A stretch of 64,000 nucleotides of DNA, taken from DATLMR01 sp964615905 (GTDB taxonomy: Bacteria; Acidobacteriota; Blastocatellia; UBA7656). The notes under the pieces were generated by a model. The model was not told the DNA's origin. It saw only the letters and a list, made by a program, of their open reading frames with translations, and searched no databases. The position numbers and the translations under genes were made by a program. Location of the stretch: assembly GCA_964615905.1 (NCBI GenBank), contig CAZTUB010000014.1:62001-126000 (forward strand), given 5' to 3'. Below are positions 25,335 through 33,103 of the stretch, piece after piece; the first letter of the stretch is position 1; each line of letters opens with the position of its first letter.

Positions 25335-25697
25335 ATGAAGACCTTGCTTGCGCTCGCTCTGGTGCTGGTGATTTCCGGCGCGTCCCGCGCGCAAAACAAA
25401 GAGCAAACCTTCGCGTCCTTCTGGACGTGGTTTAAGGCCGCGATTGCGAAGAACGATAAAGAGGCGGTTGCCTCTATGACTAAACTCCCCTTCCTGTTTG
25501 AAAGCGAGGAGCGTGATAAGAGAGGGTTCATCGCTATCTATGACAAGCTTTTCGACCGGAAGCTAAGGCGATGCATACAGACCGCGAAGCCTTTGAAGGA
25601 GGGCGAAAGCTACGAGATATTTTGCGGCGAGCTGATCCTGTACTTTAGCCGCGTGGACGGAAAGTTCAAGCTCATAGAGTTCGGCGTAAACGACTGA
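25335..25697 (+). CDS. Small secreted protein of unknown function
   Basis: A 120-aa protein with a clear signal peptide (about 1-19, cut after SRA). The mature part has FASFWTWFKAAIAKNDK, two cysteines (near residues 75 and 93) that could pair, and a beta-rich end. It follows the SBBP gene by 19 bases on the same strand and is probably co-transcribed. I do not recognise a family; the fold could be NTF2-like. Confidence 0.75.
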   Translation: MKTLLALALVLVISGASRAQNKEQTFASFWTWFKAAIAKNDKEAVASMTKLPFLFESEERDKRGFIAIYDKLFDRKLRRCIQTAKPLKEGESYEIFCGELILYFSRVDGKFKLIEFGVND

Positions 25698-25707
25698 CGC
25701 GCGCGCG

Positions 25708-27129
25708 TCAGCGGTTGATGATGATGGGCAGCGGTCCCGGCTCGTCCGCAGGGGTCGAGACCGCAAGCTCTGCAATCTCGCCCGTCGGCGTGATCTCGGC
25801 TATGGGCGTGACCTTCATGCGCTGCGCGTCCACATCGACGAGCAGGAAATGGCCTGCCGCCGCCCAGGCCGATGTGCGCGCCTCCTCGAACATCGTAGGC
25901 TTACCCATGCGAACCTTCCCCGCCGCGCCCGTTACAAAGTAATCGATCTGTCCGGCGCGCGAGTGCTGAAAGTTGTGCTCGTGCCCGCTGAACACCGCGC
26001 GCACCCCCGCGCGCTCGAAAAGCGGGACGAGCCGCTCGATCATCGAGCGCGAGTTCGAGTGCCTTGGGCCCGCGCAGTAGGGCGGGTGATGAGTAAACGG
26101 GATGCGCCATACTCGCGGGTTGGTTTCGGCGGCTCCGGGCATGGGAAAAGCGGTGTCGAGAAAAGAGGCGTGGTTGGCGTGCGCGAAAAAACGGTCTCCA
26201 AACAGAAACGACTGGCGCGACGTGTCCACGCAGATAAACTCTATGTCCGACCCGTAACCAAATCTGTAAAGGAGCCCCGGACCTATTGACGACCGCCCGG
26301 CCGCCTCTTCTCCTGTAAGGCGCTCATTGAGAAAAAAATTGTCGATCAACTGCTGGCGGTCATCGCTCAACTCTGTCTCGCCCGTGTCGTGGTTGCCTAC
26401 CGCCGGGTAAACAGGGACTCGATTGATGATGTATCTGTAGGGCTGGTAGAAGGTGAAGAACCAGTCGTCGTCTTCGTCGCCGGTCGCTCCGACGGGTATG
26501 CCGAGCAGCGTCTTTCCCGCGTAGATATTGTCGCCCGTCGTAAGCACCAGCCGCACTCCGCGCTCGTCAACCGCTTTATCAAGCGCGGAGGCGACCCCGC
26601 GCTGGCAACGGTCGGGCCGCGAGGGCTTGCGCACGCCCGTCCCGAAATCGCCTATTATGGCGAACGTAAGCGGCGCAGGCGTGTCCGGGTGCGGGTGCGT
26701 GCGAAAGCGGTTGTCATAGACTCGCCCGCTTTTTACAAGGCCCTGGCCGGTATGGTCCGCTCTCCAATCGCGCCGCTCGCCCGCCGCCCACTCCTCGCCG
26801 TTTACAATGACGCGATAGCTGTACTGTGTGTCGGGCGCGAGGCCGGTCACCCAGGCGTGGTTCGTCGTGCAGGTTTCGGCAAAGGCGACGAGCGCGCCCG
26901 ACTGGTCAAAGACTTCGACGCGCGCTTCGCCAAAAGGCTCGGACCTCGCTCCAATCGTCTCGCGCCGCGCGGGGTGGACGTGTTTGAGGTCGCTGTCGTC
27001 AACAAGCTTCCAGTCGCCGTCGCGCGCGCGGTCGCGCACGCGGAAGTAAAACCCGCCCCAGGCTATCAACGCCGATTTGTGCGTGAGGCTTGCAAGGTAG
27101 AGGTAAGGCTCGGCGTGAAACTCAGGCAT
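25708..27129 (-). CDS. Purple-acid-phosphatase-like metallophosphoesterase
   Basis: Calcineurin-like phosphoesterase of 473 aa. An N-terminal Fn3-like part (about 1-140, with TGLAPDTQYSYRVIVNG) precedes the catalytic domain. Its metal ligands appear in order as IGDFGTG, TTGDNIYAG, AVGNHD, THHPPY and FSGHEHNFQH, so the active site looks complete. There is no obvious signal peptide, unusual for purple acid phosphatases, so the location is uncertain. It is convergent with the small secreted gene and sits 41 bases after the YpfJ-type gene on the same strand in transcription order. Confidence 0.86.
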   Translation of the reverse strand: MPEFHAEPYLYLASLTHKSALIAWGGFYFRVRDRARDGDWKLVDDSDLKHVHPARRETIGARSEPFGEARVEVFDQSGALVAFAETCTTNHAWVTGLAPDTQYSYRVIVNGEEWAAGERRDWRADHTGQGLVKSGRVYDNRFRTHPHPDTPAPLTFAIIGDFGTGVRKPSRPDRCQRGVASALDKAVDERGVRLVLTTGDNIYAGKTLLGIPVGATGDEDDDWFFTFYQPYRYIINRVPVYPAVGNHDTGETELSDDRQQLIDNFFLNERLTGEEAAGRSSIGPGLLYRFGYGSDIEFICVDTSRQSFLFGDRFFAHANHASFLDTAFPMPGAAETNPRVWRIPFTHHPPYCAGPRHSNSRSMIERLVPLFERAGVRAVFSGHEHNFQHSRAGQIDYFVTGAAGKVRMGKPTMFEEARTSAWAAAGHFLLVDVDAQRMKVTPIAEITPTGEIAELAVSTPADEPGPLPIIINR

Positions 27130-27170
27130 GACTCTCCTGTCGAATAACTCTCCCGTCGAATCGGGCGCGG

Positions 27171-28022
27171 CTACAGCCTGTTGTAATCGATCTTGAGTAT
27201 CTCCATCATCCGCGACACGTCGCCCGTCTCAAAGCCGAGCCGGAACCAGCGCGCGCGCTGCTCGGATGTGCCGTGCGTGAACGAGTCGGGGGCCACATGG
27301 CCTCTGGACTGCTTCTGCAACCTGTCGTCGCCCACGGCGCTGGCCGCTCCGAGCGCTTCGTCGATGTCACCGGGTTCGAGTATGTCCTTTGTGCGCTGGG
27401 CGTGGTGGGCCCAAACGCCCGCGAGATAATCGGCCTGAAGCTCGACCCTTACCGACTGCCTGTTAAATTCGGCCTCGCTCACACGGCCTCTTCTCGAATG
27501 GAGGTCGTTGAGAACGCCGAGCTGGTTTTGAACGTGGTGACCCACCTCGTGCGCAATTACGTAAGCCTGGGCGAAGTCGCCCGCCGCGCGGTACCGCGTC
27601 GCGAGCTCTTCAAAAAATTGCAGGTCTATGTAGAGCTTCTGGTCCGCAGGGCAGTAGAACGGCCCCGTCGCGGCCGAGGCGAACCCGCAATTTGATTGGG
27701 TGCTGCCTGAAAAGAGGACCAGCCGGGGTTCGGGGTAGTCCTTTCTCACGTGCTTTGGGAACAGCTCGTTCCACACGTCTTCCGTGTCTGCGAGGACGGT
27801 CGCTGTGAACTGCCTGGATTTTTCTTCGGAAGGATCGGCTCGGCGTTCGGCGCCGGGCGCGGACGGTTGCTCTAAAGGAAGCGACTCAGGGTCTACGCCC
27901 ATAAACATCGCCACGAGGACCACCACAACGCCTATGAGCCCTCCGCCAGCCGCTATCCCCTTGCCGCCCATACCTCGGCGGTCTTCGATATTGTCACTCT
28001 GCCGACGGCCACTCCACCGCAT
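27171..28022 (-). CDS. Neutral zinc metallopeptidase, YpfJ family
   Basis: Membrane-anchored peptidase of 283 aa. A single membrane segment (about 25-45) follows the N-terminal motif MRWSGRRQSDNIEDRRG, which is characteristic of the family. The zinc-binding HExxH is HEVGHHVQNQLG. The following NRQSVRVELQADYLAGVWAH supplies the third ligand. The catalytic part should face the periplasm. The gene precedes the phosphatase on the same strand. The 216-base gap to the divergent macro-domain gene shows no further gene. Confidence 0.9.
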   Translation of the reverse strand: MRWSGRRQSDNIEDRRGMGGKGIAAGGGLIGVVVVLVAMFMGVDPESLPLEQPSAPGAERRADPSEEKSRQFTATVLADTEDVWNELFPKHVRKDYPEPRLVLFSGSTQSNCGFASAATGPFYCPADQKLYIDLQFFEELATRYRAAGDFAQAYVIAHEVGHHVQNQLGVLNDLHSRRGRVSEAEFNRQSVRVELQADYLAGVWAHHAQRTKDILEPGDIDEALGAASAVGDDRLQKQSRGHVAPDSFTHGTSEQRARWFRLGFETGDVSRMMEILKIDYNRL

Positions 28023-28238
28023 GTATTACCTCTCAAAGAGTCGATTGATCGGCTTGAAATGCAAACCGGGCGGCTCGCCCAGCATCCACAGTGGTGGCAA
28101 GCTTAGAATAATCTGTAGCATAACAGCAATGGTTTCAGCCAGCCTCATCCGTCGCAGAGCACAATTGCGCCGAGCGCGACGCGAGAGAAGTCGTGTTATA
28201 TTAAGGCTTGCTTCCAGTCCGAAGAGGGCGCGCGTAAC

Positions 28239-28808
28239 GTGAACAGCACAGAGATTCGGGCATCTTTTCTACAAGGCCGCGTTACGGTTGCGGTCGGCGA
28301 CATCACCGCTCAGCGGGTCGACGCAATCGTGAACGCAGCCAACTCGACGCTGATGGGCGGGGGCGGCGTCGACGGCGCTATACACCGCGCGGGCGGCCCG
28401 CAGATTCTTGAAGAGTGCCGAACGATTCGCCGGACGCTCTTTCCGTCTGGCTTGCCGACGGGCGAGGCTGTGATGACGACCGGCGGCAGCCTTAAAGCGC
28501 GTTTTGTAATTCACACGGTCGGGCCGGTCAGAGGAGAATCGGGCGAACGTGACGGGGAGCTTCTCGCGGCTTGCTACCGGAACTCGCTCGCGCTTGCGGC
28601 CCGGCACTCTCTGAAAACCATCGCCTTCCCGTCGATCTCGACGGGGGCCTACGGCTACCCGCGCGAGGAAGCCGCCGCAGTCGCGTCTGTAACCGTGACG
28701 GATTTCCTTCTTCGAGATGATACCTTGACACAGGTGCTGCTGGTCTTTTTTAGCGAGGACGACGCGCGGGTCTTTTTGAAAAGCCAGAGGTTCGAAAATC
28801 GCGCTTGA
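28239..28808 (+). CDS. Macro-domain protein (O-acetyl-ADP-ribose deacetylase type)
   Basis: ADP-ribose-binding macro domain of 189 aa filling the protein. Characteristic motifs are VAVGDITAQRVDAIVNAAN, then STLMGGGGVDGAIHRAGG (substrate-binding glycine loop), and FPSISTGAYGYP. These match the YmdB/MacroD group, which hydrolyses O-acetyl-ADP-ribose and mono-ADP-ribosyl esters. It starts with GTG at 28239, and no partner ADP-ribosyltransferase is seen nearby. Confidence 0.92.
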   Translation: MNSTEIRASFLQGRVTVAVGDITAQRVDAIVNAANSTLMGGGGVDGAIHRAGGPQILEECRTIRRTLFPSGLPTGEAVMTTGGSLKARFVIHTVGPVRGESGERDGELLAACYRNSLALAARHSLKTIAFPSISTGAYGYPREEAAAVASVTVTDFLLRDDTLTQVLLVFFSEDDARVFLKSQRFENRA

Positions 28809-28854
28809 GCGCCGACGCTAGACGCACCCGCGCGGGCGTGTTATTAAGAGACTT

Positions 28855-29337
28855 ATGAGAATGCGAACGCTGATCCTCACGCTCTTGATCATCGGTTGTC
28901 TCGCTGGCCCAGGCGCGGCGGCTCAAAACAAGAATGACGCCAGAACGCCTGTTGCTGTCATACAAGAACTCTATAAAGCCCACAACAGCGGCAAAGGCGC
29001 TGTATTCGACGGGAAAGAGAAAGCGCTATTGCTAAAATATTTCGACGCGAAACTCTCTGAAGCGATATGGAAAGAGCTGACCTCTAATTCCGAAGAGGTG
29101 GGGAATCTCAACTTCGACCCGCTTTTTTATTCGCAGGATATCGAGATAAGAAACCTCCGGGTAACCGGCCCCGCCGCCGTCAAGGGGAAGACGGTTGTCA
29201 CCGCGAGCTTCAACAATTACACGCAGAAGACCGTGGTGAGATTTCATATGCGAAATACGGCGGATGGGTGGAGGGTCGAAAACGTAGTTTATGAAGACGG
29301 CGAGGATTTGCTCAAGATCCTGGCCACACCGCTCTAG
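28855..29337 (+). CDS. Secreted DUF3828-like protein
   Basis: A 160-aa protein with a signal peptide (about 1-24, ending PGAAA). The mature part (TPVAVIQELYKAHNSGKG, then LLKYFDAKLSEAIWKEL and VRFHMRNTADGWRVENVVY) follows the pattern of DUF3828/NTF2-like periplasmic proteins. No catalytic residues can be named. It follows the macro-domain gene on the same strand. Confidence 0.72.
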   Translation: MRMRTLILTLLIIGCLAGPGAAAQNKNDARTPVAVIQELYKAHNSGKGAVFDGKEKALLLKYFDAKLSEAIWKELTSNSEEVGNLNFDPLFYSQDIEIRNLRVTGPAAVKGKTVVTASFNNYTQKTVVRFHMRNTADGWRVENVVYEDGEDLLKILATPL

Positions 29338-29485
29338 GCTCCGCGCAAAACGAGCGCTCTTGATCGACGGCGGCCTGCTCTTTTAGATTTAGCTTAGATT
29401 AAGCTGGGATTGTGGTTTAGTTTCAGCAGGGTTCAACCGGTCATCTACTTTCGCACTCGCCAGGGTGTTCAAAAAGGAGGGGACA

Positions 29486-29785
29486 ATGGCAAACGATCAT
29501 AAAGCTAAGGTTGAGCAAGACGCGTCTCGCATAATCGCATATCTGCTCGAACACCGCGCGGAGTTCGAGCAAGACGGGATAGATGAGTCAGTCTTATTGC
29601 CGGCTACCAACCTGTCTGAGGATGAAGCCAGAGAGGCTGTAGACCGTTTGGAGAACCGCGAGGACGTAGTTCGATGGCCGCAAGCTTTGACTACTCCGCC
29701 CAGGTTCATGCTCAAGCCCGGAAGGGGCTGGCGCTTGATACTTGAGAAAAGCTCCGAACACGCGCACGGCGGCGCAAGCCAATAA
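29486..29785 (+). CDS. Small winged-helix-like protein of unknown function
   Basis: A 99-aa cytoplasmic protein. AAAAAGGAGG at 29471-29480 with 5-base spacing is an excellent ribosome site and fixes the ATG at 29486; the longer reading from 29465 runs through this site. The sequence (RIIAYLLEHRAEFEQDGI, then LSEDEAREAVDRLENREDVV) suggests a helix-turn-helix/wing fold with a basic tail. It stands alone; its role is unknown. Confidence 0.72.
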   Translation: MANDHKAKVEQDASRIIAYLLEHRAEFEQDGIDESVLLPATNLSEDEAREAVDRLENREDVVRWPQALTTPPRFMLKPGRGWRLILEKSSEHAHGGASQ

Positions 29786-29931
29786 AGGGCCGCGCTTAAA
29801 GAGCGGCGCTCGCGGGCGACGCTCGAATCTCTGTCATAAGAATCCATCGACCGGAGCCGCCCGACCACAGATCAAACGGTTTTGATCTCTCGACGGCGGC
29901 CCGGCCGGTTTGTAGTCTGACGTGCGCGGTT

Positions 29932-30843
29932 TCAACTGGTCTGCGGCGGCGGGCAGACGCCCGATGGGCAGACATAGGTCATGTAGCCCCCGCCGCATCT
30001 TGAGTCGTGGTCGTCGCCTATCTGTTCGAATTTTCCTTCCACCATCAGCTCGACCAGGCTCCCGAATCGCTTCCATTCCAGCACCATCGACTCGCCTACA
30101 ATCTGGCCTGACCAGTTTATAAACTTGAGCGTGCCGACAGATGTATAGTCCCAGGTGGTCAGCCCCTTGAAGTAATGTCCAATCTCAGGGATGTCGGCCA
30201 GAGCGTCTATAAACAGCGAGCTTGGCGGAAAGTGCGGGACTATATCGTCCGTGTACTCATAGCGTGTGTCCACGATCACGCTGTTATAAGCGTTGGCAAA
30301 ATTGACGTCGCCTGTCATGGGCGAAGCGTATGTGTAGACGGCCGCAGGCTCTATGGCCTCAAGCGCGTGACATCTGATTGCCGCGAGGCTTGCCAGCGCG
30401 CCGCCTTTGCTGTGGCCCGTGATATAGAGCGGGAGTTTCTGGCCCCCGGCGTTCATCTGCTTTTTCACCTCCGCCACTACGGGCTCCCACAGCAGGCTGA
30501 GGTCATCCCAAAATCCCTGGTGCACCTTTCCGGGGATGCCCGCGACGCTGATCGGGTCAGCCGTGAAGTCGCTCATCCAGTCGAGCAGGCTCGCGATAGT
30601 AACGGGGGCGGGCGGCAGCGTCCCCCTGAAAGCCAGGATTACACCGTCGCCGTTTGTGCCGACAAGGCACGCGTCGATATTGTCGTCACCCGCAACAAAA
30701 GCGACGGGCGGGGCCGTGTAACCGACCGCGTTGTAATAAGGCGCAGCTGTGGTTGGATCGAATGTGCCGTCGAGCGTTATGTAGTAGGCACAGACGCTTG
30801 CCGAGAGCATACGACAATCCAGGGTCGGGGCAGTCGAAGTCAT
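29932..30843 (-). CDS. Class 3 lipase-like alpha/beta hydrolase
   Basis: Lipase_3 family esterase of 303 aa. The nucleophile elbow GHSKGGALASLAA carries the catalytic Ser, and AFRGTLPPAPVT is the family's oxyanion-side motif. No signal peptide is apparent. The C-terminus is Cys-rich (CGGGYMTYVCPSGVCPPP), which is odd and may bind metal or form disulfides. AAAGGAGAG upstream supports the ATG at 30843. It is divergent from the arsenosugar-type module. Confidence 0.88.
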   Translation of the reverse strand: MTSTAPTLDCRMLSASVCAYYITLDGTFDPTTAAPYYNAVGYTAPPVAFVAGDDNIDACLVGTNGDGVILAFRGTLPPAPVTIASLLDWMSDFTADPISVAGIPGKVHQGFWDDLSLLWEPVVAEVKKQMNAGGQKLPLYITGHSKGGALASLAAIRCHALEAIEPAAVYTYASPMTGDVNFANAYNSVIVDTRYEYTDDIVPHFPPSSLFIDALADIPEIGHYFKGLTTWDYTSVGTLKFINWSGQIVGESMVLEWKRFGSLVELMVEGKFEQIGDDHDSRCGGGYMTYVCPSGVCPPPQTS

Positions 30844-31012
30844 AGGGTCTCTCCTTTAGAGGTATAAATGCGGGATGGAACCGGTGTAGCTTTCCTTCCG
30901 CGTAAAAGGTAGCAAACCTTCCTTTGTTGTCAAGCTAGACAGAGGTGACAAAACAGAGCTAGTCTCATCCGAAGCGCAGAGCTTATTACACGGCTATACG
31001 GAAGGAGGGTTG

Positions 31013-31342
31013 ATGGCGTATTACGAAGAAGACGACCTGGGCAGGTTCTCAGAGATGGGAAAACACTGCCCCGAACTGTTTGAAAAGTTCATGGCCTGGT
31101 ACGAAGCGTGCCAGCAAGACGGGGCGCTGTCGCGGCGCGAAAAGGCATTGATAGGCCTTGCCGTCGCCCACGCTTTGCAATGCCCCTACTGCATAGACGC
31201 TTATTCGCAAGCCTGTCTTGAGAGCGGGTCAAACCTTGAGCAGATGACGGAGGCCATACACATGGCGTCGGCGATCCGTGGCGGGGCCGCGCTCATACAC
31301 GGGTTGCAGGCGCACAACTCGGTCAATAAAGTCTCCATGTGA
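31013..31342 (+). CDS. CMD/AhpD-like protein of arsenosugar-type module
   Basis: A 109-aa carboxymuconolactone-decarboxylase-like protein with the redox motif CPYCIDAYSQAC, as in AhpD-type alkylhydroperoxidases. AGGAGG at 31003-31008 supports the ATG at 31013. It lies 27 bases before the ArsS-type radical SAM gene, a neighbourhood in which this CMD subgroup is regularly found. Its role is probably redox support or peroxide removal linked to arsenic metabolism (inference from context). Confidence 0.85.
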   Translation: MAYYEEDDLGRFSEMGKHCPELFEKFMAWYEACQQDGALSRREKALIGLAVAHALQCPYCIDAYSQACLESGSNLEQMTEAIHMASAIRGGAALIHGLQAHNSVNKVSM

Positions 31343-31369
31343 CGGAGACGCGACGAAGGTCGTTACGCG

Positions 31370-32377
31370 ATGCCGAAAGATCTGCCAGTGCTTGAGCCGA
31401 GGACCACAGGGCCGGACCCGGCCCACGATTTCGATGCTGAGCTTGCGCGCCGCAGCCTTGAGCTTAAAGCTAGCCGGGTCGATACTCTACAGGTGAACGT
31501 GGGCAAGCTCTGCAACCAGGCGTGCAAGCATTGCCACGTCGACGCCAGTCCGACGCGAACAGAGGTAATGACGCGGGCGACGGCCGAGCAGGTCATAGCC
31601 GCGCTCAGGCGGTTTGGTTTACCGGCGCTCGACATCACGGGCGGAGCGCCTGAACTGAACCCCTCTTTCAGGTATATGGTCCGCGAGGCGCGCTCTCTGG
31701 GCGCGCGAGTCCTTGTTCGGCACAACCTGACGGTGAGCTTTGAGCCGGGCCAGCACGACCTGCCGGATTTTTTTCGCGAGCACGGGGTGGAGCTCATCTC
31801 GTCGCTGCCTTATTACCTCGAACAACAGACGGATGCGCAGCGCGGTCGAGGCGTCTTTGCCCGCTCGATTGACGCGCTTCGGCGCTTGAACTCGGCCGGT
31901 TACGGGGTCGAGCCCGGATTGACGATAAACCTTGTTTATAACCCCGTCGGCGCGTTCCTGCCGCCCGCCCAACCGGCCATCGAAGCCGATTTCAAGCGCG
32001 AGATGATGAGCCGGTACGGCGTGAGGTTCAACAACCTCTACACGATCACGAACATGCCTATCAACCGTTTCCTCGACTACCTGCGCCGGAGCGGCAACGA
32101 ACAGAGGTATATGCGAAAGCTGGTCGAGGCGTTCAACCCCGAGGCGGTCGAAGGCTTGATGTGCCGCACTCTTGTGAGCGTGGACTGGACGGGCAGGCTT
32201 TACGACTGCGACTTCAACCAGATGACGGGGCTGGCGGTCGCACGCGACTTGCCGCAGACGATAGCCGACTTTGACCCGTCGAAATTTAAGGCGCGGCGCA
32301 TCCAGACCGGCCCGCACTGCTTTGGCTGCACGGCGGGAGCGGGGTCGAGTTGCGGCGGCGCAACCGTCAAAGGCTGA
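31370..32377 (+). CDS. arsS: ArsS-type radical SAM protein (arsenosugar biosynthesis)
   Basis: Radical SAM enzyme of 335 aa. The 4Fe-4S motif CNQACKHCH (CxxxCxxC) lies near residue 48, and a C-terminal Cys cluster (CFGCTAGAGSSCGG) fits the DUF3641 end of the ArsS group. In the known pathway ArsS adds a 5'-deoxyadenosyl group to dimethylarsenite made by ArsM. No ArsM methyltransferase is in the window, so the module depends on a gene elsewhere. The next gene, a glycosyltransferase, is 16 bases downstream and very likely co-transcribed. Confidence 0.88.
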   Translation: MPKDLPVLEPRTTGPDPAHDFDAELARRSLELKASRVDTLQVNVGKLCNQACKHCHVDASPTRTEVMTRATAEQVIAALRRFGLPALDITGGAPELNPSFRYMVREARSLGARVLVRHNLTVSFEPGQHDLPDFFREHGVELISSLPYYLEQQTDAQRGRGVFARSIDALRRLNSAGYGVEPGLTINLVYNPVGAFLPPAQPAIEADFKREMMSRYGVRFNNLYTITNMPINRFLDYLRRSGNEQRYMRKLVEAFNPEAVEGLMCRTLVSVDWTGRLYDCDFNQMTGLAVARDLPQTIADFDPSKFKARRIQTGPHCFGCTAGAGSSCGGATVKG

Positions 32378-32393
32378 TCATAAGCGAGGGGCA

Positions 32394-33101
32394 GTGAAAG
32401 TTTCCGTCATCATACCGGCGCTCGACGAAGCGGAAAATATCGAAGCGTGTCTCGCGAGCGTCAAGCGCCAGCAGGGCGACTTCGAGATCATCGTCGTCGA
32501 CGGCGGGAGTCGCGACCGCACGGTTGAGATCGCGCGCTCTTACGCGCATACGATAACGAGCGAGCGGGGGCGCGGGCGGCAGATGAACGCGGGCGCGCGG
32601 CTCGCCGGAGGCGAAGCGCTCCTCTTCTTGCACTCCGATTCCGAGCTTCACCCGGATGCGCTCGAAGGCTTGCGCGCAAGCCTCCTTGATAGCGAGACTG
32701 TCGGCGGGACATTCACATTGAAATTCGACAGCGACCGGCTGGCGCTCAGGGCTTATGCCTTCTTCACACGGTTCAAGCCGCGCGCGTTTCATTACGGCGA
32801 CCAGGGGATTTTTGTGAGGCGGTCGGTTTACGACAGGCTACAGGGGTTCAAAGAGACGCCGCTGATGGAAGACGTGGATTTCTTGAAGAGGCTCAGAAAG
32901 CTTGGGCGTGTCGCGTTAATAAAGCTGCCGGTCACAACGTCAGCCCGCCGGTTCTTACGCCACGGGCCTGTCAGACAACAACTGCGGAACCTCTTGCTCG
33001 TGAGCCTGTACGGTCTCGGCGTAAAGCCTGAGACGCTTGCGAGATGGTATCAGACGAACCGGGACCGTAAGCGGTCCGCCTCCTTCACGCGGTCGAGTTA
33101 A
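32394..33101 (+). CDS. Family 2 glycosyltransferase (TIGR04283-like)
   Basis: GT-A glycosyltransferase of 235 aa. It begins VSVIIPALDEAENIEACLAS and has DGGSRDRTVE and the metal-binding LHSDSE. This compact type is often found with arsS. GAGGGG upstream sets the GTG at 32394; a longer reading from 32271 runs into arsS. It may transfer a sugar in arsenosugar formation, but the donor and acceptor are unknown. It is convergent with the histidine kinase gene, 2 bases apart. Confidence 0.88.
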   Translation: MKVSVIIPALDEAENIEACLASVKRQQGDFEIIVVDGGSRDRTVEIARSYAHTITSERGRGRQMNAGARLAGGEALLFLHSDSELHPDALEGLRASLLDSETVGGTFTLKFDSDRLALRAYAFFTRFKPRAFHYGDQGIFVRRSVYDRLQGFKETPLMEDVDFLKRLRKLGRVALIKLPVTTSARRFLRHGPVRQQLRNLLLVSLYGLGVKPETLARWYQTNRDRKRSASFTRSS

Positions 33102-33103
33102 AG

